Shown here: positions 32,572 to 42,412 of the stretch, in pieces
Layout: every line of letters starts with the position of its first letter
Position numbering within the stretch: the stretch's first letter is position 1
DNA from: Elusimicrobia bacterium RIFOXYA12_FULL_51_18
GTDB taxonomy: Bacteria; Elusimicrobiota; Elusimicrobia; Elusimicrobiales; UBA9959
Reading direction: 5' to 3'
Assembly: GCA_001800245.1 (NCBI GenBank)
Contig: MGVA01000031.1
Span: 1-42,506, forward strand
Length of the DNA: 42,506 nucleotides
Program-made: the position numbers and the translations under genes
Notes under the pieces: generated by a model
Database searches by the model: none
The model's input: only the letters and a program-made list of their open reading frames with translations
What the model was told of the DNA's origin: nothing

Positions 32572-33663
32572 CTAGAATATCCGGGCTTTGCGAAGGGCCA
32601 GGAAGGATCCGATAAGAAAAATAAAAGCCGGGCCGAAACCCGCCACCGCCGGCGGCACCAGCTCCGCTTCCCCCGCGTATTGCCCCATCGTCATAAACAT
32701 CCAAAAAGAGAAGCCGGTGGCCAGCGCGACCCCGAAGCCGAATAACCGGTTCATTCGCACCAGCAGCACCAGGGAAATCCCCGTCACCGCCAGCACGATA
32801 TTCGCCAGCGGCCCGGCAAGCTTTTCATATAGCTGCACTTTCTCCGCGACCACCGGCGCGCCTATCGCTTTCAACCGGCCGATCCGGTCGGAGATAGCCA
32901 TTATATTCACCCCATCCGGCACCAGCCGCTCCAGGACCAGCGTCCCCGGGGGGCTCGTCAATGGACCGGCATAGCTGGTAAACGCCGATGTCACCGGCCT
33001 GGACTTGGCGTCGGTCCCGTATTTTATCAGCACGCCGTCCTCAAAGATCCAGACTCCGGCGGACTTATCCCACACGGCCTTGTTAGCGTTTATCTCGCTA
33101 GAGATCTTCCCCCCGTTGTAAACATTCACCAGCACCCGCTCCATGGTCTCCCGGCCGCCGTCGAATAATTGGGCCGTCACAAAAACTTCCGGCCCGGCCG
33201 CAAACGCCACGTCCCTGCGTACCAGCCGCTTCCAGTCCGCGCGCCCCCACATCTTCCCCTGGAAAACATACTCCGCCTTCATGTAGAAGGACGGCGCCAC
33301 GGTCTCCTGAACTCCCAGTTGCAGCAAGGCCGCCGCACCGGAACAGACCAGGAGAGGCAGCGCCATATTGAACGGCCGCCAGCCGCCGGCCATACCCGCC
33401 TTCCATTCACCCTTGGAGATCATCCCGCCCAAGGCGAACAATACGGCCAGGAGGGTGGCAAGCGGCATCATCTTCACGACAAAATAAGGGAGCTGGTAGA
33501 AAAGGTATTTAAGAAAAGTGTCGAAACCGGAAGAGGTCTTCATAAAAAAACTCATCTTGTCAAAAAGGCTGCCGAAAAGCAGCAGACAAACGAAAACCCC
33601 GAGGCCGAAAAAAAACGGCCCCCAGAAACTTTTAGCGATGTATTTGAAAAAAACCTTGTTCAT
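32572..33663 (-). CDS. lptG: Lipopolysaccharide export permease LptG (YjgP/YjgQ family)
   Basis: LptF and LptG form the inner-membrane part of the LptB2FG transporter that extracts lipopolysaccharide. The 363-residue protein shows the family layout: three N-terminal membrane segments (the second with YQLPYFVVKMMPLATLLAVL), a large periplasmic beta-jellyroll domain (about residues 130-270), then three C-terminal segments. Order in a pair after lptF, with a 21-base gap, supports LptG. The LptF/LptG distinction is by position and weak sequence signs only. Its presence implies a lipopolysaccharide-type outer leaflet. Confidence 0.88.
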   Translation of the reverse strand: MNKVFFKYIAKSFWGPFFFGLGVFVCLLLFGSLFDKMSFFMKTSSGFDTFLKYLFYQLPYFVVKMMPLATLLAVLFALGGMISKGEWKAGMAGGWRPFNMALPLLVCSGAAALLQLGVQETVAPSFYMKAEYVFQGKMWGRADWKRLVRRDVAFAAGPEVFVTAQLFDGGRETMERVLVNVYNGGKISSEINANKAVWDKSAGVWIFEDGVLIKYGTDAKSRPVTSAFTSYAGPLTSPPGTLVLERLVPDGVNIMAISDRIGRLKAIGAPVVAEKVQLYEKLAGPLANIVLAVTGISLVLLVRMNRLFGFGVALATGFSFWMFMTMGQYAGEAELVPPAVAGFGPAFIFLIGSFLALRKARIF

Positions 33664-33684
33664 GATAAAAAATGCGCACTTCCC

Positions 33685-34797
33685 CTACCGCACATACAGC
33701 CTTTTTTTCCACATCCACAATCCAAGGGCCGAACCGGCGGCCGCGGGAACAAACATCCCCCAGGGGAAAAACAAAGCGTACTTCCTGGCCAGCACCATGG
33801 AAGTTATACTGACGCCGTAGTATAAAAAAATGATCAAAAGGCTCAAAGTGAAGCCCGCGGAACGGCTATTTTTCTCAAGCACAACTCCCAACGGCGCCCC
33901 TATAAGGAAAAACACCAGCGGTGTGAGCGCCATGGCGAAGCGCGAGGCGATCTCTATGCGGTATTTGCCGGCGGTATCCGAGTCAACGGTCCCGTCCGAA
34001 AGACGTCTTATAAGCCCGGTGGTGGAAATCTCGCGCGCGTACAATTTGCGCGAATCCACGCTGTCGGAAAAGAACGGGATAAGCGTCTTATAAGACGTGA
34101 AATCGCCATAGAGAACCTTATCGGCGTCCTTATAATCCGTCTGGCTGAACTGCCCATTGCGCAGTTCTATGGCTATGCCGCGTTCCCTCAGAACCGAGTA
34201 AGTTCCCTCCCCGGCGTTTATTTTGGTGACGAAAACAGGCTCGTTTTTAATATTCACGCGCCGGATAAGTTTGACGCCCTTCAGCCCTTTGGACATAGCG
34301 TCCACTTCGTCCGAATAGATGATCCAATCGGAAATCTTCTGAAAAGTGCGGGGTTTAAGCTCCACTCTGGTCACCCGGTTTATCATGGTGAGGGAATAAT
34401 CAGTGGACCGCTTGAGCGCGACAGGGCCAAGCCAGTTGTTCACAGCCAGGAGAACCGCGCAGGCCAGGATAGAAGCCCAGAACATCGCCGCCAGAATATC
34501 GGTGAAAGAAAACCCTCCGGCCCTCAGGGCTACGATCTCCCCTTCCTGGCTCATCTGACCAAGACTAAGCAGCACCGCCAGCAGGAAGGAGAGCGGCAGA
34601 GACATTGAAACTATATTCGGCAGAAGATAAAGAACGCTCTTAAAAAGAAAATAGACTGAAAGCCCGCCCAAAGCCCCCTGGACCACTATCTGCACGAAAT
34701 TAACCATCACGAAAATGGAAACAAAAACAAAAAGTGAAAGGCCAAGGAAATGCGAAAAAACCCGCAGGACGTATTTCTGGGATATAGGAATGCGCAT
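33685..34797 (-). CDS. lptF: Lipopolysaccharide export permease LptF (YjgP/YjgQ family)
   Basis: The 370-residue protein has the same architecture as its neighbour: an N-terminal segment block, including LPNIVSMSLPLSFLLAVLLSLGQMSQEGEIVALRAGG, shown here only in part, a periplasmic domain, and three C-terminal helices with LVFFLIGAPLG. The conserved sequence SQEGEIVALRAGG lies near residue 82. It is the first gene of the three-gene minus-strand unit and diverges from the SprA-like gene. The 54 bases between the two starts hold a TATAAT-rich stretch (near 34810) that could serve either direction. Confidence 0.88.
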   Translation of the reverse strand: MRIPISQKYVLRVFSHFLGLSLFVFVSIFVMVNFVQIVVQGALGGLSVYFLFKSVLYLLPNIVSMSLPLSFLLAVLLSLGQMSQEGEIVALRAGGFSFTDILAAMFWASILACAVLLAVNNWLGPVALKRSTDYSLTMINRVTRVELKPRTFQKISDWIIYSDEVDAMSKGLKGVKLIRRVNIKNEPVFVTKINAGEGTYSVLRERGIAIELRNGQFSQTDYKDADKVLYGDFTSYKTLIPFFSDSVDSRKLYAREISTTGLIRRLSDGTVDSDTAGKYRIEIASRFAMALTPLVFFLIGAPLGVVLEKNSRSAGFTLSLLIIFLYYGVSITSMVLARKYALFFPWGMFVPAAAGSALGLWMWKKRLYVR

Positions 34798-34851
34798 GCT
34801 CTTATTCTATTATATAATATAGTTCCGGACGCATGTAGCCCGCTTGAAATA

Positions 34852-37800
34852 GTGAAAAAGAAATTACGCCTCTTATTTATCCCCCTTGTGCTCCTCCCTG
34901 GCTTCGCCTGGTCAGCGGAACCTTACCTTGAGACCCCGTCTACCGGCGCGGCGCGTTTCCTGCTCCTTGACCGGCCGGACCCCGGCCGGCTTATAACCAC
35001 CGGAGAGGAGGAAGAACCGGGGGAAGGAGAGCGCGGCCTCGACGCCATAACACCCGCAGAATACTCGCCCGACTCCTGGAATAGCGTAAGAGAGCAGATA
35101 GAGACCGGACGCTTTAACCCCGATCGGCTCAAACCGGTAAAAGAAGTGCAGATTTCCACCGAATCCCCTGCCCTCCCTCCGCCCGAAGTGGAGTTCAAAG
35201 ATTCCGGCACCTCTCTCTCAGTCACCGGCAGAAAGGTCATAACGCTTAACTACACCTCCAAGCGCTACCTGACCGAACAGGTCGCCGTCGTCAGACCGCG
35301 CTCGCTCAGCCTGTTCGAGATCACTCAGCAGATGCAGGTGCGCATGCAGGGCAAGGTCGGAAGCAAGATAACGGTCAATGTTGATTATGACGACACCAAG
35401 CTGGATAAACAGGATATCTCCGTAGTCTACCAGGGCGACCCCAACGAAGTCGTCCAGAATGTTTCTTTCGGAGATATAGATCTATCCCTGCCGGCCACCG
35501 AGTTCGTTTCTTACAACAAACAGGTATTCGGCATACGCGCCGACCTCCAGACCCGCCACTTCAAACTTACCGTGATCGGTTCGCGCACCAAGGGTGTGAC
35601 CAAAACCAAGCAATTCACCGGCAATACGCAGTTTCAGAGCACGGAGATCCGGGACATCGATTATCTCCGGCGCAAATACTACGACGTCACTTTCGGCAAC
35701 AGGGACCGTCTCCCCATAAAATCCGGCACCGAGCGTATCTATATAGACCAGCAGACGCAGGCTATCGCGGACGGGGTTACGATCTTCGATCTCTCGGCCA
35801 AAGACCTGGCTGTGCAGAACTCCACTTACACGGGCCGGTTCCAGATCATGAACCCCGGCATAGATTATGTCATCGACTACATCAAGGGACTGGTAACCTT
35901 CAACCGGACGCTTAACCCCCAGGACGTGCTGATAATAGATTTTGAGAACGCCAGCGGGACCAGACTCTATCAAAGCTCTTCCGCTTCTAACGCGGCGGAC
36001 ATCTCCGGCTACAATCCGGTGACCCGCCCGGAGACCTTCGTCCTCCTTAAAACACGGAGCGATATCTTCACCTCCACCAACACGGAGGCCGGCTACAACC
36101 GCGAATTAAAGACCTATTACAGCCTGGGCCAGACCAATATCGTACACGACGATGGGCACGGTAGTTTTATCCTGAAAGTAAAAGACCTCAACCGCAGCGA
36201 GGTCGGCTCTTCGCTGAACCCGACGCAGACCTATCCGGGGCCGATCAGCGTGGATTTTGAGCAGGGCATCTTCAATCTCGACAACCCTTTCGCGAAGGAA
36301 GATGACGCCGCCACCCCCGATCCGCAGCTCTACTCGGCCGCGCCGATCTCAAAACGCATAATCAGCGTGGAATATTCCTACCGCTTCAAGACCTTCATGC
36401 TTGAACCGAATATAGTGACGCAATCCGATAATATCCGCGTGGACGGCGTCAAGGTAAACCGTAATGAAGACTATTTCATAGACTACGACTCCGGCTTCAT
36501 CACTTTTTATTATCCGGAGCGCATAAAGCAGGATTCAAAAATAGAGATCATCTACGAGGTTTCGCCTTTCGGCGGCATAGGGAACCAGTCGCTGGTGGGT
36601 GGACGGATCTCCTATGACATGAACAAGCATTTTTCCATCGGCAGCACCATGCTCTATGAGGGCGGCATCAAATCCAACACCGTCCCCAATATCACCGACC
36701 TTACAAACAGCATGCTGGTCTATGAAGGCGACGCCCAGCTAAAAGGCCTGAACCTTCTGGGCTTAAGAACCACGCTGGGCGGCGAAGTGGCGCAGTCCCG
36801 TCTAAATCCCAACCTTAACGGCAGCGCGCTGATAGACAACATGGAAGGCGTCAAACAGGACGATTCCGCCGGACTGGACGCTAATTTATGGCAGATATCC
36901 GCCAACCCGCTCGGCTCACTATACGGCCCGGCGGACCCGAACTCCGTAACCTGGGCCAGCCAGGACATTAAAGCCAAAGAGATCAACGCCGCGGCCACCT
37001 CCGACGGCACACAGCAGGTCCTGAGCGTTAACTATGATTTCAGCGTTTCCTCCGAAGTTTCCATTGTTTATCCGCTCTCGCTCACCGGCCTGGACTTTTC
37101 CCAAAAGACGGCGCTTGAGCTGGTCGTCTATGGCGACAACAACAACGGCCCGCAGCTTAACATCCATCTTGGCCAGGTGAACGAAGATGCCGACGGCGCC
37201 GGAGGCCAGAATTTCGTCTGCTCAAGGGGCATAACGCTTAACAACGCGCCTAAGAGCGAGGACACAAACTGCGACGGGCAGCTGGCGCCCTCCGAGGACA
37301 CGGGCTGGCTTTACGCGCCTACCGGCAAAGGCCAGAAATTTTACGGGGCCGGCAACGGCCGCATGGATTCCGAAGACCTTAACAAGAACGGCCGCATGGA
37401 CACCCAGGACTTCACCGGCGGAGACTTCGGCTATCCGGTGGGCGCATGGCCTGGCTCCAAGTTTAGAGACAACACCGACAGCACATTAAAAGACACGGTG
37501 GATTTTTCAGGGTGGCGTACGCTTTTTACCCCTATCTCCATCGCCTCAACCGACACATACCGCTGGGCCGCCATCAAACATGTCCGCATCTCTCTAAAAC
37601 AGGCGGCGGGCGGCGCCGTCAGCGGCGTAATAAAATTCGCGCGTGTGGCCGCGGTCGGCAACACCTGGGCCGTCAAACCGAGCGCCACCACCGGCGCTCT
37701 CCAGGTCCTGGCCACAAACAACATAGACGACCCGGGCTACAAACCCATATTCTCGGTGGGCGGCGAAGCCACCGATGTTTTCAGCAAGCTTTACGGCGCG

Positions 37801-40200
37801 GTCACGGACGAGGAGAGCCGGAGCCTTTCGGAACAGACCTTAGCCATCAACTACAGCGACATCGCCTCAACCTCCACCGCCAATGTCTATCGTAAGTTCC
37901 CGCGGCCGATAGACGTTTCACAGCATAAAAAATTCCTGTTCCTGCTGAACAACCGGGACAAAACGGATGACGGAGCCCGCTTTTTCCTGCAATTGGGCGA
38001 TGAATCCAACTATTACCGGGCGGAGGTCCCGCTGGACTTCATCAACACCTGGCGCCTCATTACCATAGATCAGACCGATCTGACCAAAGACGGGATCCCG
38101 GACGCCTGGTTCAACGGTTCCAATTATACGGTTTACACCTCCTCACGCGGCTCCCCCAGTTTGCAGCAGATACCGCAGATAACAATGGGCATAACCGTGG
38201 CCGACAACGTCTCGCACTCGGGCCAGGTCTATGTGAACGAGCTGCACGTGGCGGAGCCGATCGTTCGCGTGGGTAACGCACGGAAAGTGGAGGGCACATT
38301 CGAGATCCCGGGCTGGATGAACTTCGGAGGTAAGCATCGCTATGTCGACAGGAACTTCCAGACTCCCGTGACCGCTATACCGAACCAGGACAACGAACAA
38401 CAGACCGGCTATCTTAACATAACCCGGCTGGCCTTCCTGCCCATGAGCTTCACGGGCGGGCGCCAGATCATAACCACGCCTAACGCCGCGAACACCGGCG
38501 CCAACAATCTGGTCAACTCGCTGCAGGAAGGAAAAGTCGTGCGAATGGACGGCACGGCCTCCGGCAGTTTCAGCGCCGGAACCCTGCCCAAACTGGGGTT
38601 CAACTACACTAAAAGCCGCGCCGACTACAATCTTCTGTCCCGCCGGGACGACACGGATGTTTACGCTTCGAACCTAGCATATACTATGCCGTTCAATTTT
38701 TTCATTCTGCCTAACAATATCAATGTCAATTATTCATTGGGCAGGAATAAGGTTGCGTATGACGCGATAAAGCTCACCACCAGCGCCGCCGCCGGACTTT
38801 TCAACACGGATGAGCGGACCGACATCTTCGGCGCCCACCTCACGTTCACCCCCTGGAGCGGTTCCTCGTTCAACCCCGGCTATTCGCTGCAACAGGTCAG
38901 GGAAAAACGTTTCGCCCTGTCTTCCCCGGACACAGTAGATAACTACCCCAAATCAATGCAGCAAACCGCGGAATTTAATTCAAATTTAAGGCTCCTCTCC
39001 TGGGTGAATCCGGGTGTAAACTATTCCATCACCACCATGGAAAACAATAATCTGAACACCATAACCGTAACCAAATTATCGACTTCCGCGGTCTTCAATG
39101 CGGGCGAGATCAAAACCGTAAACCGCACGGCACAGGGCGGGATAAGCCTGACCCTTAATATGAACGATATTATGCCCAGGAACCGCCTGTTGCGTTCGAT
39201 CATCCTCTCTTCCAACTACCAGATCCAGGACGGAGATTCCTGGCAGAACATTGAAAAGAGCCTGAATGTAAAACAGAAACTCTGGCTCCGGGATTCCCTC
39301 AGCCCCGACGGATTCTTCGCCCAGAGGAACTCAATAACCCTGCGCGACACCATAAGCTCCTCGCAGCGCTGGCAACCTTTTGAGGGCTTCGCTCTCCGGG
39401 GCATGTTCGCCCCTTTGAACACTATCAGCGTCAGCAATAATTTCTCCAATTCCGTTCAGAGATCCGAGGTCACCGGCACCATCACCAGGAGCATCAACCG
39501 CACTTTCCCCGACCTGATCTTTTCCATATCGCAGCTGGAACTCCTGACGCACACCAGCCGCTGGGCTCAGAATGAAACCGTTAACCTGAAATATTCCAAG
39601 AACACGAATGAAACAAAACTGATAAGCCTGGACGTGGCCAACGCCTACGGCGCGGACTTCCGCCTGAAACTGTTTAATTACTTCGACACGGCCATGAGCT
39701 ATAACACACAGCTAACCACCCGCCAGGACCTGCGGCTCAACGTGAAAGTCCAGAGCACGCGGCATCAGGACGCGACCTTCCAGAGCTCCTTTGACTACAT
39801 GAAATTCCGTTTCGCCCCGAAAGTGGATTACGCTTTCGACATCACCAGAGGGGGTCTGGGCATAATAACCCAGCAAACCCAGACCATAACCCCCAGCCTC
39901 CTGATAAAAGCCGACACTCAGCTGCCTAAGGGCCTGAGGCTGCCGTTCATTAAACGGATCTTCGCCTTCACAAACCGTATCACCTGGACCACCACTTTAA
40001 GCTACGCCATAAAGAAATCTCCGATCACTCTGACGGACAACAACCGCTTATTCACGCTTAATTCAAGCGCCGATTACGAAGCGGCTAAAAACCTCCGCCT
40101 CACTTTTAACGCCGGGATCCAGCGGTTCTGGCACAAATATCTGAAAGAAGAGGAATATATCTCCTATCAGGGCGGCAGCACTCTGACGTTCCAGTTCTAG
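34852..40200 (+). CDS. SprA-like giant outer-membrane protein
   Basis: From the GTG at 34852 the protein is 1782 residues, with signal peptide KKKLRLLFIPLVLLPGFAWS. An upstream ATG at 34750 would run 48 bases into lptF and bury the signal sequence, so I prefer the GTG. The section after about residue 120 resembles Bacteroidota SprA, the type 9 secretion translocon: a VQVRMQGKVGSKITVNVDYD-like stretch, the YQGDPNEVVQNVSFGDIDLSLP segment (given partly), and FGIRADLQTRHFKLTVIGSR. Acidic EF-hand-like motifs (DTNCDGQLAPSED and NKNGRMDTQDF, near 37258-37420) may bind calcium. The C-terminal half is strand-rich and ends in Phe (TLTFQF), as in BAM substrates. No other type 9 component is present here, so its job is uncertain. 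Confidence 0.8.
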   Translation: MKKKLRLLFIPLVLLPGFAWSAEPYLETPSTGAARFLLLDRPDPGRLITTGEEEEPGEGERGLDAITPAEYSPDSWNSVREQIETGRFNPDRLKPVKEVQISTESPALPPPEVEFKDSGTSLSVTGRKVITLNYTSKRYLTEQVAVVRPRSLSLFEITQQMQVRMQGKVGSKITVNVDYDDTKLDKQDISVVYQGDPNEVVQNVSFGDIDLSLPATEFVSYNKQVFGIRADLQTRHFKLTVIGSRTKGVTKTKQFTGNTQFQSTEIRDIDYLRRKYYDVTFGNRDRLPIKSGTERIYIDQQTQAIADGVTIFDLSAKDLAVQNSTYTGRFQIMNPGIDYVIDYIKGLVTFNRTLNPQDVLIIDFENASGTRLYQSSSASNAADISGYNPVTRPETFVLLKTRSDIFTSTNTEAGYNRELKTYYSLGQTNIVHDDGHGSFILKVKDLNRSEVGSSLNPTQTYPGPISVDFEQGIFNLDNPFAKEDDAATPDPQLYSAAPISKRIISVEYSYRFKTFMLEPNIVTQSDNIRVDGVKVNRNEDYFIDYDSGFITFYYPERIKQDSKIEIIYEVSPFGGIGNQSLVGGRISYDMNKHFSIGSTMLYEGGIKSNTVPNITDLTNSMLVYEGDAQLKGLNLLGLRTTLGGEVAQSRLNPNLNGSALIDNMEGVKQDDSAGLDANLWQISANPLGSLYGPADPNSVTWASQDIKAKEINAAATSDGTQQVLSVNYDFSVSSEVSIVYPLSLTGLDFSQKTALELVVYGDNNNGPQLNIHLGQVNEDADGAGGQNFVCSRGITLNNAPKSEDTNCDGQLAPSEDTGWLYAPTGKGQKFYGAGNGRMDSEDLNKNGRMDTQDFTGGDFGYPVGAWPGSKFRDNTDSTLKDTVDFSGWRTLFTPISIASTDTYRWAAIKHVRISLKQAAGGAVSGVIKFARVAAVGNTWAVKPSATTGALQVLATNNIDDPGYKPIFSVGGEATDVFSKLYGAVTDEESRSLSEQTLAINYSDIASTSTANVYRKFPRPIDVSQHKKFLFLLNNRDKTDDGARFFLQLGDESNYYRAEVPLDFINTWRLITIDQTDLTKDGIPDAWFNGSNYTVYTSSRGSPSLQQIPQITMGITVADNVSHSGQVYVNELHVAEPIVRVGNARKVEGTFEIPGWMNFGGKHRYVDRNFQTPVTAIPNQDNEQQTGYLNITRLAFLPMSFTGGRQIITTPNAANTGANNLVNSLQEGKVVRMDGTASGSFSAGTLPKLGFNYTKSRADYNLLSRRDDTDVYASNLAYTMPFNFFILPNNINVNYSLGRNKVAYDAIKLTTSAAAGLFNTDERTDIFGAHLTFTPWSGSSFNPGYSLQQVREKRFALSSPDTVDNYPKSMQQTAEFNSNLRLLSWVNPGVNYSITTMENNNLNTITVTKLSTSAVFNAGEIKTVNRTAQGGISLTLNMNDIMPRNRLLRSIILSSNYQIQDGDSWQNIEKSLNVKQKLWLRDSLSPDGFFAQRNSITLRDTISSSQRWQPFEGFALRGMFAPLNTISVSNNFSNSVQRSEVTGTITRSINRTFPDLIFSISQLELLTHTSRWAQNETVNLKYSKNTNETKLISLDVANAYGADFRLKLFNYFDTAMSYNTQLTTRQDLRLNVKVQSTRHQDATFQSSFDYMKFRFAPKVDYAFDITRGGLGIITQQTQTITPSLLIKADTQLPKGLRLPFIKRIFAFTNRITWTTTLSYAIKKSPITLTDNNRLFTLNSSADYEAAKNLRLTFNAGIQRFWHKYLKEEEYISYQGGSTLTFQF

Positions 40201-40215
40201 AACGGTATCTGGCCT

Positions 40216-40962
40216 ATGGGGATAATCGTTAAAGTCACTTTTTTTAAAATTTCGAGATATCTATTGCACGTCTTATTGCCCAGGACCTGCGCGCACTGCA
40301 AGGAAGACCTGCATTACCTGGACACCGCTCCATTATGTCCGGCCTGCCGGGATTCACTTGAACCGATAACCGGGCTTTGCTGCCTAAAATGCGGCAGCCC
40401 GCTTGAATCGGGCGGTGAGTACTGCTTCAACTGCCGGGGACATAAAAGCGAACGCTTGAAAATAAATCTGGTCCGTTCCGCTTTCACCTTTAACCCGGAG
40501 CTCAAATCGCTTATCCACGCTTTCAAGTACCGTGGCAGGAAAAACCTGGCGGAACCTCTGGGCTTGGACATGGCCGGAACTTATGACAGGTGTCCGGAAT
40601 TAAAAGATTACAAATTCCTGCTGGCCGTTCCTCTTTTTCCGGACAAAGAGCGTGAACGCGGCTTCAATCAGTCGGAACTGCTGGCCAGGGTTCTGGCGAG
40701 AGAAAGGAAGCTCTTTTTACTTGAGAACTCCGTGGAAAGGGTCAGGAACACCCCTTCACAAACCGGCCTGTCAAAGCGGGAACGCCATGAAAACATTAAG
40801 GGGGCTTTCAGGATAACAAAACCGGAGCTGGTGAAAGGGAGGCGGATTCTCATTATAGACGACGTTGCCACCACTCTTGCCACAACGGACGAATTGGCAA
40901 GGGCGCTGGCGGCCTCCGGAGCCGCCGGCACGGCTGTTTTCACACTGGCAAGGGAACCATAA
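40216..40962 (+). CDS. comF: ComF-family phosphoribosyltransferase
   Basis: The 248-residue protein has the double zinc-ribbon N-terminus of ComF (CAHC...CPAC...CLKCG...CFNCRG) and a C-terminal type I phosphoribosyltransferase domain with the PRPP loop ILIIDDVATTLATT near residue 215. ERGFNQSELLAR and RNTPSQTGLSKRERHENIKGAF (given in part) are family hallmarks. ComF proteins act in natural transformation in several bacteria, though the exact reaction is not settled. The gene begins 15 bases after the SprA-like stop codon, probably in one transcript. The ribosome site is weak. Confidence 0.92.
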   Translation: MGIIVKVTFFKISRYLLHVLLPRTCAHCKEDLHYLDTAPLCPACRDSLEPITGLCCLKCGSPLESGGEYCFNCRGHKSERLKINLVRSAFTFNPELKSLIHAFKYRGRKNLAEPLGLDMAGTYDRCPELKDYKFLLAVPLFPDKERERGFNQSELLARVLARERKLFLLENSVERVRNTPSQTGLSKRERHENIKGAFRITKPELVKGRRILIIDDVATTLATTDELARALAASGAAGTAVFTLAREP

Positions 40963-41077
40963 CCGCCAGGGCAGAGAACACGGCAAACAGCAGAGGAGTA
41001 ATCGGCTGCCGCCTGCTTGATCGCACGACGCCGATCCCGGCCTGACATGGCGGTTCTTTAAATAGGACCTTAGGCCC

Positions 41078-41106
41078 TTGCGACCAAATATATTATCAGC
41101 TATACT
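41078..41106 (+). promoter_or_regulatory. Sigma70-type promoter for the orphan exported protein
   Basis: TTGCGA (41078-41083) and TATACT (41101-41106) are separated by exactly 17 bases, five of six matches at the -10 box and four of six at the -35 box. The predicted start near 41113 leaves a 55-base leader before the ATG at 41169, which has GGAGG six bases upstream. The gene can therefore be expressed separately from comF. Confidence 0.65.
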
Positions 41107-41168
41107 CGGTTTAGACAACCATGAACCGGAACGGTTCCGTATCACCAAAACGCTAACGGAGGACCCTT

Positions 41169-42326
41169 ATGAAAACGATAACCCTCGTACTGGCCGCGTT
41201 AATGGCAGGGCCGGCTTTACCGCTTTTTGCGGCGAATGAGCTTCCCGCGCTTCCCGCCGGACAGGTCAAGCTGGATTTTCCGGACCCGCAGCCGTCCGAA
41301 GCCGAAAAGCAGGATGTGGACATAGAGATCGTACAGAACCTCTCGGAATACAAATTCCGCGACAAAACGCTGGAACTGTATGGCGGCGGCAAAAAGCCGA
41401 TAACCAATATCTACACCGTTTCGGCCAATATAGACGGCGCAGACTTTAAAGGCCAGGTCGAGTACAGAACCCCAGCCATGTATCCCACGTTTATTTTCAA
41501 GGGAACAGGGCTTACGCTCGAGGTTTCGCGCAAAGACGGCAATCAGGTGTATCAAATACTCATAAACGGCAATTATGACAAGATCCTTTACATGACGCGG
41601 ACTTCACCCAAACGCTATTACATCTTCCAGCAAGGCATAGACCTTACCGTTGACCTGGACCTGATAAGCGGAGAAGTGGATCTGTCCATGTACGACAAGA
41701 AGTTCCTCTCCGCGCTTACCTGCACGATATTGAGGATGCAGGACACCGCGGATAAGGACGAAAAAGGACAGGCTTTAGATCCGTCTAAAATGTCCGGGGC
41801 TTCGAAACACAAGGAAAATTCCGCGCTAAAATCGGCAAGAAGTAATTCATTTTTTGAGGAAATGATGAATTCCTTTGTAAGCAAGAAGGAAAACGGTTTC
41901 AGGGTGGACGACAACTACCTGCGCATCCATGTGATCTGCGACGCCCGCCCCGACGGAAGATACTTCGCGCACGGCAAAGTAGACACACACCAGCTTACCG
42001 GGACAATGTCCGGCGCCGCGGATGAAATAACTTTTGACGCGATGGACGTGCATGTCACCGCAAAAAAAGACGGCAACAAGTATCTGGTAACCGGCAGCTA
42101 CCAGATCCTGGGCAAACCCGAAACCGTGGCCCCCTTAACACTGTTGGACAAATACGGCGACGGAAACTTCTATGTCTATGCCGACGGCATAAGCCTTAAA
42201 ATGGCTAAAGACCTGCACTTGGGACTGGTTGACGCAAAAAAATACCACCGCCTGTTTCTGGCCGGCCTTTCAAGCATCGTAGGCAAGATCAATGCCGAGA
42301 AAGCCGCGGCGCAACCGTCAAAATAG
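41169..42326 (+). CDS. Exported protein of unknown function
   Basis: The 385-residue protein has a clear signal peptide (KTITLVLAALMAGPALPLFAA). The body alternates beta-like stretches with charged turns (KPITNIYTVSANIDG; KYLVTGSYQILGKPE) and a helical, Lys/Ser-rich middle (about residues 205-235) that may be a linker. Cysteines are few (CTILR; VICDARPD). I recognise no family. A strong promoter and terminator frame it as a single-gene unit, so it is probably a real and well-expressed periplasmic or outer-membrane-associated protein. Confidence 0.75.
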   Translation: MKTITLVLAALMAGPALPLFAANELPALPAGQVKLDFPDPQPSEAEKQDVDIEIVQNLSEYKFRDKTLELYGGGKKPITNIYTVSANIDGADFKGQVEYRTPAMYPTFIFKGTGLTLEVSRKDGNQVYQILINGNYDKILYMTRTSPKRYYIFQQGIDLTVDLDLISGEVDLSMYDKKFLSALTCTILRMQDTADKDEKGQALDPSKMSGASKHKENSALKSARSNSFFEEMMNSFVSKKENGFRVDDNYLRIHVICDARPDGRYFAHGKVDTHQLTGTMSGAADEITFDAMDVHVTAKKDGNKYLVTGSYQILGKPETVAPLTLLDKYGDGNFYVYADGISLKMAKDLHLGLVDAKKYHRLFLAGLSSIVGKINAEKAAAQPSK

Positions 42327-42347
42327 GGTTGCCGCCTTACTGCAAGC

Positions 42348-42376
42348 AAAAAACCCCGCAAAAAGCGGGGTTTTTT
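42348..42376 (+). terminator. Intrinsic terminator after the orphan exported protein
   Basis: AAAAAACCCCGC (42348-42359) pairs with GCGGGGTTTTTT (42365-42376) over twelve bases around a five-A loop, and the T run follows the GC stem. It is the strongest terminator in the window and lies 21 bases after the stop codon. It is symmetrical enough to work in both directions. Confidence 0.92.
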
Positions 42377-42412
42377 GTTTTGGCGGAATTACCGGTTTAA
42401 CCCGGCTACAGC

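Noticed and set aside
34750-34851. ATG-start extension of the SprA-like protein
   Set aside because: It would overlap lptF by 48 bases and place 34 residues before the signal peptide; the GTG at 34852 gives a normal signal sequence.
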